64,000 nucleotides of DNA from Clostridium grantii DSM 8605 (GCF_900129965.1 NZ_FQXM01000009.1:62001-126000), one strand, 5' to 3'; positions 8,158 to 18,482 are shown, counted from the stretch's first letter. Numbers and translations are program-made. The notes: generated by a model from the sequence alone, not told the origin.

Positions 8158-9930
8158 TTAAATTTCTTTTAGTTTTTTGTTTTCACTATTTTTGATTGTG
8201 CAATTAATCAGTTTTTCTTCATCAAGAGTTTCATATTCAAGTAAGTTGTTTGATATACAATGAAGACTTTCCATATTTTCTTTTAAAATATCTTTAACTG
8301 AAGCATATAGGGTGTCCACAGTGTTTTTACACTCATCTAGAATGGCCATTTTATGGTGATGGGATAGATCTCCTAGTTCTTCTTCAGTTAAAAGCCCAAG
8401 AGAATCACCCATTCCATAAGTTGTAATCATATTTCTTATGGTATTAGTTGTTCTTTTTAAGTCACTAGAGGCACCTGTAGTTATTTTTTCTTTTCCGAAA
8501 AGTATTTCTTCAGCTGCACGACCACCTAATAAAACCATTATTCGATTTAAAATGTATTCTTTGTTTTGATACAATTTATCCTCAGGAATGCTCATGGTAT
8601 ATCCACCAGCACCTTTAGTTGTTGGTATGATTGTAACTTTTGAAACTTTTTCTTCAGGTAGTACAATTAAGGATATCAAAGCATGACCTGCTTCGTGATA
8701 AGCAGTAATTTTTCTATCCTCTTCTCTTATATGAGATCTATTCTTTTTTTCATGACCAGCTACAACTACGTTAAAAGCAGAATCTAAATGAATATCTTCT
8801 ATTAAAGGACTTTCATCTTTACAAGCAAAAATAGCGGCTTCATTCACGAGGTGCTCAAGTTTTGCCCCGGAAAAATAAGAGGTTTTTTTAGCCCAATCAT
8901 TAATATTAATTTTATCAAAAGGTTTATTCTTCATATGAAGATTAAGAATTTTTTCTCTTGCTTGCACATCAGGTAAGGATACTTCTATATGTCTATCAAA
9001 TCTACCAGGTCTTAGTAAAGCGTCGTCTAACATATCTAATCTATTTGTAGCTGCCATTACTACAATACCTTCTTTTTCTGCAAATCCAGACATTTCAGTT
9101 AAAAGAGCATTAAGAGTTTGATCTCTTTCATCAGAACCACCAGAAGCGTTACCGCTTCTTTTTTTACCTATAGCATCAATTTCATCTATAAAAATAACAG
9201 CTTTTCCATGAGATTTTGCTTTTTTAAATAATTGTCTAATTCTTGAAGCACCTACACCTACATAAACTTGAATAAAGTCAGAACCAGAAACAGCATAAAA
9301 AGGAACATTTGCCTCTCCAGCTACTGCTTTTGCTAGCAAAGTTTTTCCGGTACCAGGTTCCCCATAAAGAATTACACCTCTTGGCATTTTTGCCCCGTAA
9401 GATGAATATTTTTCAGGATTTTTAAGAAAGTCAACAACATCCATAACACTTTCCTTAGCTTCTTCATTTCCAGCTACACTTTCGAAATTTAAAGTCATTT
9501 CTTCTACAGCCTCTGCATGAAGAGAATCAACTGATTTAAGCTTACCTTTAGATAAGTTGGAACCTTTAATCATAAAAATCAATATAAACCCTACAGAAGA
9601 GCCTAATAACACTATTGGAATTATTTTTAATGGAGACATATAAGATTGTTCTAAAACTTCAACACCTTGAGTTAGTATAGACTCCTTAAAAGTATCTACA
9701 CGTGGATTATCAGTTTCGTAATAAACATTATTTGCAATTTTAACAGTTATTTTAGGAGAAGTGGTATAATAAACACTTTCTACAGAATTACTGGCTAAAT
9801 CATTAAGAAAAGTATTATAAGGTTTATAACTTATAGGTTCATAGATAAAAGAAAAAGCAACCAAAGATAAAATAGATATCAAAGCAACTACAATAGGTAA
9901 AATCAGAATTTTTTTCTTTAGTTTATTCAT
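8158..9930 (-). CDS. ftsH: ATP-dependent zinc metalloprotease FtsH
   Basis: 590 residues. Two transmembrane helices (about 8-30 and 103-122) flank a short extracytoplasmic domain. Then come the AAA module with Walker A GEPGTGKT (190-197), Walker B VIFIDEID (245-252) and the arginine finger region RPGRFDRH, and the peptidase with HEAGH (412-416). FtsH degrades misfolded membrane and regulatory proteins as a hexamer. It is shorter at the C-terminus than many housekeeping FtsH proteins and is alone in its operon, so it may be a second paralogue rather than the main copy. Start ATG follows GGGGG about 10 bases upstream on the minus strand. Confidence 0.93.
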   Translation of the reverse strand: MNKLKKKILILPIVVALISILSLVAFSFIYEPISYKPYNTFLNDLASNSVESVYYTTSPKITVKIANNVYYETDNPRVDTFKESILTQGVEVLEQSYMSPLKIIPIVLLGSSVGFILIFMIKGSNLSKGKLKSVDSLHAEAVEEMTLNFESVAGNEEAKESVMDVVDFLKNPEKYSSYGAKMPRGVILYGEPGTGKTLLAKAVAGEANVPFYAVSGSDFIQVYVGVGASRIRQLFKKAKSHGKAVIFIDEIDAIGKKRSGNASGGSDERDQTLNALLTEMSGFAEKEGIVVMAATNRLDMLDDALLRPGRFDRHIEVSLPDVQAREKILNLHMKNKPFDKININDWAKKTSYFSGAKLEHLVNEAAIFACKDESPLIEDIHLDSAFNVVVAGHEKKNRSHIREEDRKITAYHEAGHALISLIVLPEEKVSKVTIIPTTKGAGGYTMSIPEDKLYQNKEYILNRIMVLLGGRAAEEILFGKEKITTGASSDLKRTTNTIRNMITTYGMGDSLGLLTEEELGDLSHHHKMAILDECKNTVDTLYASVKDILKENMESLHCISNNLLEYETLDEEKLINCTIKNSENKKLKEI

Positions 9931-10547
9931 TAATTGACCCCCTGAATTTTTGAATTATTATTATATAAAATTTTATCTATATACTTTGCGGTAAAAACTT
10001 TAAATTGAGACAAGTAAAATATTCAACCTTAAAAATGATGATTTTTGCAGGAAAAATTCATCATGTGGATATTAAAAATTTATATATGGCAAAGGGATTG
10101 AAAGATTAAGATGTTAAAGAATTAAGGAACTTGTGATATTAGATGATAAGAAAAGAATAAATAATACTATAGGATTTTATGCCCATAAGTATTCTCCATT
10201 TGTAACTATATTATAATATTTAAAAACACTTGTCCAATCAAAATCCTAACATTTACTAAAGTAAATATTGGAACTATATTTCCCAGTTTTTTATCTTGTA
10301 ATAAAGTATTTGCATATAAAACTTATATTATCTATAATATAAGGTAAATGATTGTTAAGTTTGATTAATAAACCATTTTAATGGTAAAAATTTAGATAAA
10401 AGCTAAAAGTAGTTATTTTATTTATAAAGTAGATTTTTTATATGGAATATATGTAAAATATCACAAAAGATAGTGAAAGTTTTTCTCAAGGCTGTACAAG
10501 CTAATGATTAAAATATAACAAAAACTAGAATAATAGGAGGAATCATT
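9931..10547. other. Intergenic region between divergent ftsH and DUF1232 gene
   Basis: 617 AT-rich bases with no supportable gene. It must contain both divergent promoters. The only clear structure is a near-perfect palindrome at 10322-10343 (CTTATATTAT, CT, then its complement), which could be an operator or just AT-rich chance symmetry. Confidence 0.5.
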
Positions 10548-11552
10548 ATGAATATATCTAATGTATCAGTTAAATTAACAGAATCAGATTTACTTGGTAT
10601 TTTAAAAGAATATGTAGAAGATGAGAGTCTACACTTTGAAAAAATAGTTATTGATAATAGTTTTAATATTAAAGGGTGGTATAAGAAAAAAATAAAAATT
10701 GGATTTAAAGGCGCTGTAGCTTTTGCTGGAGCCATAGATAATGTAATTAGTTTGAAAATTCTTTCAGCAGGGGTAGGGATTATACCTGTATTTATGCCTT
10801 TGATTAATTTTATTCTTAATAAAATATCTAATAAAACTAAGAATATAGGAATATATTTTGAAGAAGGGTTATTAAAAGTTGATTTTAAGAAGATGGGCAA
10901 AATAATACCTCAAGTGGACTTTACTATAAAAAAGATTTTTCTTTTTAACAATGAAATGGAAGTTGAATTAGAAAAAATAATTTATAATGAAGAAAAGAAA
11001 GTACTTACATTGGACGAGCTAAAAACTCAACTTCTTAGTGGAGAAGTTCAAGATTTAAGTGAATCTGAGCATAAAGAAAAAACTTTTCAAGAAAAAAATA
11101 ATGACAATAAAAGTGATACTTATGAAGTTTTAAGAAAAGAAGCTAAAAATAGAACACCTGAAAAGTATAAAAACATAGTAAAATATGCTTTAATAATTCC
11201 AGATATAGTTGTACTTTTATATAATTTATTAAAAGATAAAAGAGTTAATATAAAAACACGTTGCATGATAGGTGGATTAATAGCTTATTTAGCTATGCCT
11301 TTTGACATTATACCAGATACTATACCAATTCTAGGTCAATTAGATGATGTGGCTATAGTATTTATTATGGTGGAAAAAATATTAAAAGATCTAGATAAAA
11401 ATATAGTCTTTGACAACTGGCAGGGTGATGGTGATATAATAGCTAAGGTGAAAGAAGGAAGTGAATTTGTTTTAGCCTTTGTTAGTAAGGAAAAAATTCT
11501 TAAGATTATAAAAGGAATATTCTCAGTGAGCAAGAAAAAAAGGAGAAGATAG
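10548..11552 (+). CDS. DUF1232 (YkvA-like) domain protein
   Basis: 334 residues. The N-terminal half is not recognised; it contains a hydrophobic stretch near residues 75-95 (GVGIIPVFMPLINFILN). The C-terminal part holds a DUF1232 domain around residues 225-275 with the signature MPFDIIPDTIPILGQLDDVA. DUF1232 proteins are membrane-associated and of unknown function. AGGAGG lies 8 bases before the ATG. The next gene starts one base after the stop, and its ribosome binding site (AGGAGA) lies inside this gene, so the two are translationally coupled. Confidence 0.8.
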   Translation: MNISNVSVKLTESDLLGILKEYVEDESLHFEKIVIDNSFNIKGWYKKKIKIGFKGAVAFAGAIDNVISLKILSAGVGIIPVFMPLINFILNKISNKTKNIGIYFEEGLLKVDFKKMGKIIPQVDFTIKKIFLFNNEMEVELEKIIYNEEKKVLTLDELKTQLLSGEVQDLSESEHKEKTFQEKNNDNKSDTYEVLRKEAKNRTPEKYKNIVKYALIIPDIVVLLYNLLKDKRVNIKTRCMIGGLIAYLAMPFDIIPDTIPILGQLDDVAIVFIMVEKILKDLDKNIVFDNWQGDGDIIAKVKEGSEFVLAFVSKEKILKIIKGIFSVSKKKRRR

Positions 11553-11553
11553 T

Positions 11554-12477
11554 ATGCCAAAAAAATTTTATGCTGTGAAGTATGGAATTGATCCTAGTAC
11601 AAAAAATGAAGTGAGAGATAAGATTTTTGAAAGCTGGGACAAGTGCTCTTTAGTAGTAAAAAAAGTTAAGGGAGCTAAATATAAAAGTTTTTCAACTGAA
11701 AAAGAAGCTATAGAGTTTTTAGAATTAGGCGATAAACTTTTAAAAAAAGGGGAGGATTCTTTTGATGAGAATATATTCCATGCTTATGTTGATGGAAGCT
11801 ATTTGAATACAACTAAAGAATTTTCATACGGAATAGTTATTACTTTAAATGGAATTGTTCATTATTTAGATATGGGGGCATTTAAAAGTGATGAAGAAAA
11901 CAATGTAAGGCAGGTAGCAGGCGAATTAATGGGAGCAATAAAAGCAATAGAGTTTGCAAAAGATAACAATATAAATGATATTGCTATTTTTCATGATTAT
12001 GTAGGAGTGGCATATCATGCTACTGGATTTTGGGAACGTAAAGAACCTTCTTCAATAGAATATTATGAAAAAATGAATAACCTAATGAAAGAAAACTATA
12101 TTAATGTATCTTTTGTTAAAGTGGATAGTCATACGGGTGATAAGTTTAATGAAATTGCTGATGAATTAGCAAAGCATGCTGTTGGAAATAAATCTACTGG
12201 AGAATTAAAAAAAATAATTGAAAAAGATGGAATAGATGTAGTAAGTGAAGATTTAAAATTAGAGTTAGAGAAAGTGGCTGGACTAAAAAGAAGTAATAAA
12301 ATCAAACTAGTTAACAGCAATTTTTCTGCTGATATGAATTCAGCAAAAGCTGAAAAAGAAAGTACTAATGGATTAATTGATTTGCTGAAATCCTCAAAAA
12401 AAAATGAAATAAAACATATACTAGATACATTAGAAAAGAATGAATTGACAAAAATAATAATAGAACTTTTAGAGTAG
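11554..12477 (+). CDS. Ribonuclease H with N-terminal viroplasmin-like domain
   Basis: 307 residues. The N-terminal KKFYAVKYGIDPS ... KYKSFSTEKEAIEFL is a viroplasmin (caulimovirus ORF VI-type) RNA:DNA hybrid-binding domain. An RNase HI catalytic domain spans about residues 70-210: Asp in AYVDGSY, Glu in GELMGAIKAIEF, Asp in FHDYVGV and a final Asp region HTGDKFNEIADELAKHA. A further 95 or so residues with no recognised domain end the protein. It would remove RNA from RNA:DNA hybrids. It is coupled to the DUF1232 gene, so that partner may be functionally linked. Confidence 0.87.
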   Translation: MPKKFYAVKYGIDPSTKNEVRDKIFESWDKCSLVVKKVKGAKYKSFSTEKEAIEFLELGDKLLKKGEDSFDENIFHAYVDGSYLNTTKEFSYGIVITLNGIVHYLDMGAFKSDEENNVRQVAGELMGAIKAIEFAKDNNINDIAIFHDYVGVAYHATGFWERKEPSSIEYYEKMNNLMKENYINVSFVKVDSHTGDKFNEIADELAKHAVGNKSTGELKKIIEKDGIDVVSEDLKLELEKVAGLKRSNKIKLVNSNFSADMNSAKAEKESTNGLIDLLKSSKKNEIKHILDTLEKNELTKIIIELLE

Positions 12478-12575
12478 AAACAGTATTTTTTTAAGGAAAT
12501 TGCACAAGCTATTTATGATGGAAAGATTATTGATAAGTTTAAATAATCTTAAAATAAAGATAGGGAGTGAAAAAA

Positions 12576-12752
12576 ATGCGTGCTAAATTCATAAAGGGTA
12601 TTACTACAGGAGCTATGATTGGAGCGGCGGCTGGATTCATGGTGGCTCCAAATATGAAGAAATCAACTAGACGAAAAATTATTCGAGGAAGTAGACATTT
12701 TATAGACACTGCTGGAGAAGCATATGAGAGTATAATGCATTATATGAAATAA
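12576..12752 (+). CDS. Small YtxH-like glycine-rich membrane peptide
   Basis: 58 residues. A glycine/alanine-rich helix GITTGAMIGAAAGFMVAPN is followed by a basic segment KKSTRRKIIRG, which resembles YtxH-type small proteins. These are usually membrane-attached and stress-related with unknown mechanism. ATG 12576 is chosen over an in-frame GTG at 12567 because AGGGAG lies 7-8 bases before it. A terminator follows directly. Confidence 0.7.
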   Translation: MRAKFIKGITTGAMIGAAAGFMVAPNMKKSTRRKIIRGSRHFIDTAGEAYESIMHYMK

Positions 12753-12777
12753 AAAAGAGCCTTAGGCTCTTTTTTGT
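12751..12777 (+). terminator. Rho-independent terminator
   Basis: AAAAAAGAGCC TTA GGCTCTTTTTT: a compact GC stem and T run overlapping the end of the small YtxH-like gene. Confidence 0.9.
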
Positions 12778-12998
12778 TGTAATTTAGTTTTTGTAGCACA
12801 ATGGTTCATTCTTATGTTATAATTAAATAAGTTTAACATCTTCTTTCAATATCATTAAAAAAAATACAATAAGATTCTTTTAAGAATCCTCAAAAGGTAT
12901 ATTAGGTAAAGTAGTATCTAATACACAGTTAAAATTATAGTGTTTTGTATAATAAACAAAAATAATTTAAATAAATGAATAGGAAGTGGAATAAAAGC

Positions 12999-14294
12999 AT
13001 GGAAATACTGTCTTTAGGTGAAAAAATTAAAAGAAGTAGAAAAGAACAAAATATGACTTTAAAAGACTTAGCTGGAGACAGAATAACTCCAGGTCAAATT
13101 AGTTTAGTAGAAAGCGGAAAATCCAATCCAAGTATGGATCTTTTAGAGTACCTTGCGGGAATTTTGAATGTATCTATTGAATATTTGATGGAAACAGAAG
13201 AAAGTCAAGCTGAAAAAATTTGTGGTTATTTTGAAAACATAGCTGACTCACACATTTTTACTAGAACGTTTGATTTGGCACAACAATATATAAAAAGTTC
13301 TTTGTATTATGCAAATAAATATGATTTAGAATATAAAAAAGCGAGAGCTTTATATTTAGAAGGAAAAATTGCTTTATTATTAGAAGACTATGCTCAAGCA
13401 CAACAATTATTGTTGTCTTCTAATGTAATATTTATAAAATATAATTATCATGGAGATATTGTTAAAACATACATAAAACTGGGTAGAATAGCATTGGAAA
13501 TGAAAGCGTATCATTCAGCCTGTAGTTATTTTAAACAAGCGGAGAATGTATTTGTAGACAATAGTTTGTCTGATGAGCTAACATTAGGTCAAATTTTTTA
13601 TTATATAGCGAATACTTATTATAAATTAGAGGATATAGAACAATCAGTAAATTATTCATATTTAGCAAAACAAAAATTTCAGCAAGTTGGAAACAAAAAG
13701 GAATATGCTAAATCTCTTTTGCTTTTTGCACAAGGAGCTAATAAATCAGGGGATATCGATGCAGCTATTAAGCATTCAAAAAAAGCATTAGAATTGTTTA
13801 AAGAAATTGATGAGTTAATGTATATTTCAGAAATTGAAAATAATTTGGGAAAATTATTTTACGAATTCGACAATGTAGAAGAATCGTTTATTCACTTTAA
13901 TATGGCAAAAAAAATAAGAGAAGAGTTTCAGGATGAACAATATATTGATACTTTAGTGAATATATGTGAAAATCATATAAAGCTAAAAGATATTAAGAAT
14001 GCAAAGAATATATTAGAATCTATTAAAAAATCAGCAGAAAAAATCAATGAGAAGTATTTGATAAAATATTATGTATTAAAATATAGAGTTGATATTATTG
14101 AAGGGGATAGTGTAGAAGCTGAATATACCTTAGAAAAAGCTTTGAGTTTTGCAAAAGAGAAAGATTTAAAAGAAGAGTATGCTGATTTAGCTATCATGAT
14201 AGGTAGATTTTATATAAGTACTGGAAATAATGAAGCAGCAGCTAAATATTTAAGTTCAGGAGTAGAATTGTTTGAAAATTTGGGACTGATATAA
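12999..14294 (+). CDS. XRE-family HTH regulator with TPR repeats (paralogue 1)
   Basis: 431 residues. A Cro/CI-type helix-turn-helix lies at about residues 1-62 (SLGEKIKRSRKEQNMTLKDLAG through ISLVESGKSNPSMDLLEYLA), followed by at least six tetratricopeptide-like helical pairs to the C-terminus. The layout resembles RRNPP-type peptide-sensing regulators, but no cognate peptide gene is visible. ATG 12999 is chosen over 12975 because the adjacent paralogue begins at the equivalent MEV. Family function is DNA binding modulated through the TPR domain. The target genes are unknown. Confidence 0.8.
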   Translation: MEILSLGEKIKRSRKEQNMTLKDLAGDRITPGQISLVESGKSNPSMDLLEYLAGILNVSIEYLMETEESQAEKICGYFENIADSHIFTRTFDLAQQYIKSSLYYANKYDLEYKKARALYLEGKIALLLEDYAQAQQLLLSSNVIFIKYNYHGDIVKTYIKLGRIALEMKAYHSACSYFKQAENVFVDNSLSDELTLGQIFYYIANTYYKLEDIEQSVNYSYLAKQKFQQVGNKKEYAKSLLLFAQGANKSGDIDAAIKHSKKALELFKEIDELMYISEIENNLGKLFYEFDNVEESFIHFNMAKKIREEFQDEQYIDTLVNICENHIKLKDIKNAKNILESIKKSAEKINEKYLIKYYVLKYRVDIIEGDSVEAEYTLEKALSFAKEKDLKEEYADLAIMIGRFYISTGNNEAAAKYLSSGVELFENLGLI

Positions 14295-14397
14295 AACTAG
14301 ATTGTAGAATATATAAAATACTAAGTATCAAGTAATATTTTAATAATCATTATAGAGATAATAATAAGTCTAAGTTTAGTTGAGGTTGTGATAATAT

Positions 14398-15660
14398 ATG
14401 GAAGTTATAACTGTAGGTGAAAAAATAAAAAGAGCACGTATTTATAAAGGTTTCACTTTGAAAAATCTGTGTGGAAAAGATATATCAGTATCAAAATTAA
14501 GTTGCATAGAAAATGGTAAAGTTAAGCCAGAAAAATGGATTTTGAAAGCTTTATCTGAAAAACTAGGAGTTGATTATGAGGAATTAAAGAAAGAGATTGA
14601 TCAACAAATAGTGGAAAGCATAAAACAAATAGAATCGGATAAGCATAAAAATGAAGAGGATTATATTGAGCATTTGTATGAATATGCAAAATTAGCCAAT
14701 GAAAGCAAATATTATGAACTTGCCTTTTCATTAACTCACAAAATTTTTCTTTTCATGATAGAAAAAAAGAATTTCAAAAAAGTTCTTAATCTTCTTGGCC
14801 TTCATTATGAATTAAGTAATAAAACAAAACCAGAGAATAAGTTAACGTATTATTTTGATGCAGCTACTTATTTTTTTCAGAGTGAAGAGTATTTACAAGC
14901 AAAACATTATTATTATTCTATAAAAGAAGAATTATTAAAAGTAGACCCAGATAATAAAGAATTAATTTCAAAAGCTGCTTATTATGAAATTTTATGTTTT
15001 CATGGTATGAAGGAGTATAAAAAAGCCTATGAGCTAGCAAAACAACTAGAAGAATATTTCTATGAAACAAATTTTAATAATTCAAAATCAAATTTATATC
15101 ATATAATGGCTATTTTAGCTATTATAAATAATGATGATAATTATTCAATATATATGGATAAAGCTTATACATATTATGAAGATAATAATATAAAAAAAGT
15201 TCAGGCTAAGCTGGATTTTGGTTTAGAATTTTTGAAGAATGAAGAAATTGAAAAAGGAAAGATTTTAATTGAAGAAGCTTTAAAAGAATTTGATAAAAGA
15301 GATAAAGAAGAGTATGCAGTATTTTTATTAAAAGCAATAGAGGCTTTATATAATCAAGGAATATACAATATGGTAGATGAATATATAGATGCAGCTTTGG
15401 ACTTATCTATAATACTTAATAAAGCAAAATTGATGGAAAAAGCATATTATTATAAAACAAAACAATTAATTACACAGGAAAACTTTTTTTCAGCTGAGAT
15501 GTATTTAACTTTATCTTTAGAATTTTTATTGAAGTTTGGGAAACCTAAAGAACTATATCAGAGATATATGGAAATGGGTAAATTTTATTATGATATTAAA
15601 AACGTGGAAGACGCTGTTAAATGTTTTACTTCGGCAAGGTCTATGAAAAACCGCCTTTAA
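14398..15660 (+). CDS. XRE-family HTH regulator with TPR repeats (paralogue 2)
   Basis: 420 residues with the same plan as the preceding gene: HTH at residues 1-62 (TVGEKIKRARIYKGFTLKNLCG, LSCIENGKVKPEKWILKALS) then TPR-like helices. The two start regions align closely, while the TPR halves have diverged, which suggests a tandem duplication followed by specialisation for different ligands. It has no strong GGAGG; GAGGTTGTGA lies about 10 bases before the ATG. A terminator follows. Either gene could regulate the other or the downstream clpB; nothing in the sequence shows which. Confidence 0.8.
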   Translation: MEVITVGEKIKRARIYKGFTLKNLCGKDISVSKLSCIENGKVKPEKWILKALSEKLGVDYEELKKEIDQQIVESIKQIESDKHKNEEDYIEHLYEYAKLANESKYYELAFSLTHKIFLFMIEKKNFKKVLNLLGLHYELSNKTKPENKLTYYFDAATYFFQSEEYLQAKHYYYSIKEELLKVDPDNKELISKAAYYEILCFHGMKEYKKAYELAKQLEEYFYETNFNNSKSNLYHIMAILAIINNDDNYSIYMDKAYTYYEDNNIKKVQAKLDFGLEFLKNEEIEKGKILIEEALKEFDKRDKEEYAVFLLKAIEALYNQGIYNMVDEYIDAALDLSIILNKAKLMEKAYYYKTKQLITQENFFSAEMYLTLSLEFLLKFGKPKELYQRYMEMGKFYYDIKNVEDAVKCFTSARSMKNRL

Positions 15661-15706
15661 AAATAAATAATTAAAAACGGAATACATATAATTCATATAA
15701 TTTATT

Positions 15707-15732
15707 AAAAAAGCCTAAGGGGCTTTTTTTTT
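15707..15732 (+). terminator. Rho-independent terminator
   Basis: AAAAAGCC TAAG GGCTTTTTTTTT after the second XRE-TPR gene. Confidence 0.9.
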
Positions 15733-15840
15733 ATAATAAAAATTAAATTAGTTCTTTAAGAATATTGCAACTTATATTGGTTATTATTATAATAATAATT
15801 AAATAAATACCAATTACAAATTAAAGCCGGAGGTTTACAC

Positions 15841-18441
15841 ATGAATGTTGAAAAAATGACCATGAGAGTACAAAAATCCTTATCAGATGCTCAAGGGGTG
15901 GCAATAAAAAACAATCATCAGCAAGTAGACACAATTCACTGGTTTGCAGCTTTGATTGATGATAATGATGGGCTTATCCCTAATATTTTTGAAAAGATGG
16001 GAAAAAATCTTACTATTATAAGAGAGGAAACCCAAAAAGAGTTAAATAAAATGCCTAAAATTCTTGGTGAAACTGGAAATTCCAATGTTTATGCATCTAG
16101 AAAATTAGAAGAAATTTTTATTGAAGCGGAAAAAATTTCTGAAAGATATAAGGATTCCTTTGTTAGTGTTGAGCATGTTTTATTGGCTATTATGAAGATG
16201 GAGTCTAAAGGATCTGTAGGTAATATACTAAAAAAAGTTAATGTAACTGAAATTGAATTCCTAAATGCTTTATCTTCAGTAAGAGGAAATCAAAGGGTAG
16301 AAACTCAAGATCCAGAAGGAACTTATGAAGCACTTTCAAAATATGGAATAAATTTAGTGGAGGATGCTAAAAAACATAAATTAGACCCAGTCATTGGAAG
16401 GGATGAAGAGATAAGAAGGGTTGTTAGAATTTTATCTCGAAGAACAAAAAATAATCCAGTGTTAATAGGGGAACCAGGGGTTGGTAAAACTGCAATAGTT
16501 GAAGGGCTGGCAGAAAGAATTGTTTCAGGGGATATACCAGAGGGGTTAAAAAATAAAACAATTTTTTCTTTGGATATGGGAGCTTTAATTGCAGGGGCAA
16601 AATATAGAGGAGAATTTGAAGAAAGATTAAAAGCAGTTCTTAAAGAAGTGCAAAGAAGTGAGGGCAAAATTATTCTCTTTATTGATGAAATTCATACTAT
16701 TGTAGGAGCGGGAAAAACAGAAGGAGCTATGGATGCAGGTAATCTTATAAAACCATTACTTGCTAGAGGAGAACTTCATTGTATTGGTGCAACTACTTTT
16801 GATGAGTATAGAAAATATATTGAAAAGGATAAAGCATTAGAGAGAAGATTTCAACCAGTGGTAATTGAAGAGCCTACTGTAGAGGATAGTATATCTATTT
16901 TAAGAGGACTAAAGGAAAGATTTGAAATTCACCATGGAATTAGAATTCATGATTCAGCAATAATTGCAGCAGCAAAAATGTCTCATAGATATATTAATGA
17001 TAGATTTCTTCCAGACAAAGCTATTGATTTGATTGATGAAGCTGGAGCCATGATTAGAACAGAAATAGATAGTTTGCCAGCAGAATTAGATGAAGTGAGA
17101 AGAAAAGTATTTCAATTAGAAATTGAGAAAGAAGCTCTTTCACATGAAAAAGATAAAGCCTCAGTAACCAGATTAGAATCATTGCAGCAAGAACTTTCAA
17201 ATCTTAAAGATAAAGATAATGCTATGACAGCAAAATATGAAAATGAAAAGAAAGATATAACTTTAATACGTAATTTAAAAGAGCAATTAGATGAGGCAAG
17301 AGGTAAATTAGAAAAAGCTGAAAGAGAATATGATTTAAATAAAGTGGCAGAGCTTAAATATGGAGTGATTCCACAAATTGAGGGAGAAATAAAAAATAAT
17401 GAAACTAAGATAAAAGAAAAAGGTGAAAATTCTCTTTTAAAAGAAGAAGTAACTGAAAGTGAAATCTCCCAAATAGTTTCTAAATGGACTGGAATTCCTA
17501 TTACAAGTTTATTAGAAAAAGAAAGAGATAAACTACTTAGATTAGAAGAAGAACTTCATAAAAGAGTAATAGGTCAAGAAGAAGCGGTTATTTCAACTGC
17601 CAATGCAGTAATAAGAGCAAGAGTGGGTTTAAAGGATGCTAATAAGCCTATAGGGTCTTTTATATTTTTAGGACCAACAGGAGTTGGTAAAACTGAACTG
17701 GCAAAAACTTTAGCTAGAACTTTATTTGACGGCGAAGATAGTATGATTAGAATTGATATGTCTGAGTACATGGAGAAATTTTCAGTATCTAGATTGATTG
17801 GAGCACCTCCAGGATATGTTGGGTATGAAGAAGGGGGACAATTAACAGAAGCGGTGAGAAGAAAGCCATATAGCGTCATTTTATTTGATGAAATCGAAAA
17901 AGCCCATGATGATGTATTTAATATCTTCCTGCAAATTCTGGATGATGGAAGATTAACAGATAATAAAGGGAAAACAGTTGATTTTAAAAATACTATAATT
18001 ATTATGACTTCAAATATTGGTTCATCATTTTTATTAGAAAATGAAGGTAAAAAAAGCATTGATGAAACTGTGGTTAAAAGAGTAATGGATAATTTAAAAA
18101 AAAGATTTAAGCCAGAGTTTTTAAATAGAGTAGATGATATAATTATGTTCAAACCATTATCTATTTATGAAATAGAAAAAATAATTGATATTTTCTTAGA
18201 AGGACTAAAAAAAAGATTAAAAGAAAAAAATATTGAAATAATAGTTTCAGAAAATGCAAAAGAATATTTAGCAAGAGAGGGATATGACCCTATTTATGGA
18301 GCAAGACCATTAAAAAGATTTATTCAAAATGTATTAGAAACTTCCATTGCTAAAATGCTTATAAAAGGTGAAATTTACGATGGATGCACTATAAAGGTGG
18401 ATAGTGAAGAAGAAGAATTAAAGTATATTATTGAAAATTAA
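15841..18441 (+). CDS. clpB: ATP-dependent disaggregase ClpB
   Basis: 866 residues, full family length. Two N-terminal Clp repeats come first, then the first AAA module with GEPGVGKT near residue 214. The coiled-coil middle domain (about 400-530, rich in KDK/EKE repeats) marks ClpB rather than ClpC/ClpA. The second AAA module carries GPTGVGKT near 610, and a small C-terminal domain with YDPIYGARPLKR follows. ClpB works with DnaK to extract proteins from aggregates. GGAGGTT lies before the ATG. I found no CIRCE element or CtsR heptad repeat upstream, so the heat-shock control is not evident. Confidence 0.95.
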   Translation: MNVEKMTMRVQKSLSDAQGVAIKNNHQQVDTIHWFAALIDDNDGLIPNIFEKMGKNLTIIREETQKELNKMPKILGETGNSNVYASRKLEEIFIEAEKISERYKDSFVSVEHVLLAIMKMESKGSVGNILKKVNVTEIEFLNALSSVRGNQRVETQDPEGTYEALSKYGINLVEDAKKHKLDPVIGRDEEIRRVVRILSRRTKNNPVLIGEPGVGKTAIVEGLAERIVSGDIPEGLKNKTIFSLDMGALIAGAKYRGEFEERLKAVLKEVQRSEGKIILFIDEIHTIVGAGKTEGAMDAGNLIKPLLARGELHCIGATTFDEYRKYIEKDKALERRFQPVVIEEPTVEDSISILRGLKERFEIHHGIRIHDSAIIAAAKMSHRYINDRFLPDKAIDLIDEAGAMIRTEIDSLPAELDEVRRKVFQLEIEKEALSHEKDKASVTRLESLQQELSNLKDKDNAMTAKYENEKKDITLIRNLKEQLDEARGKLEKAEREYDLNKVAELKYGVIPQIEGEIKNNETKIKEKGENSLLKEEVTESEISQIVSKWTGIPITSLLEKERDKLLRLEEELHKRVIGQEEAVISTANAVIRARVGLKDANKPIGSFIFLGPTGVGKTELAKTLARTLFDGEDSMIRIDMSEYMEKFSVSRLIGAPPGYVGYEEGGQLTEAVRRKPYSVILFDEIEKAHDDVFNIFLQILDDGRLTDNKGKTVDFKNTIIIMTSNIGSSFLLENEGKKSIDETVVKRVMDNLKKRFKPEFLNRVDDIIMFKPLSIYEIEKIIDIFLEGLKKRLKEKNIEIIVSENAKEYLAREGYDPIYGARPLKRFIQNVLETSIAKMLIKGEIYDGCTIKVDSEEEELKYIIEN

Positions 18442-18451
18442 ATAGTAAAAT

Positions 18452-18482
18452 AAAAAGCAATGGATATTACCATTGCTTTTTA
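18452..18482 (+). terminator. Rho-independent terminator of clpB
   Basis: AAAAAGCAATGG...CCATTGCTTTTT stem with T tail, 10 bases after the clpB stop. Confidence 0.9.

Noticed and set aside
15733..15840. CIRCE or CtsR operator before clpB
   Set aside because: Neither the GAGTGCTAA repeat nor GGTCAAA heptads are present.
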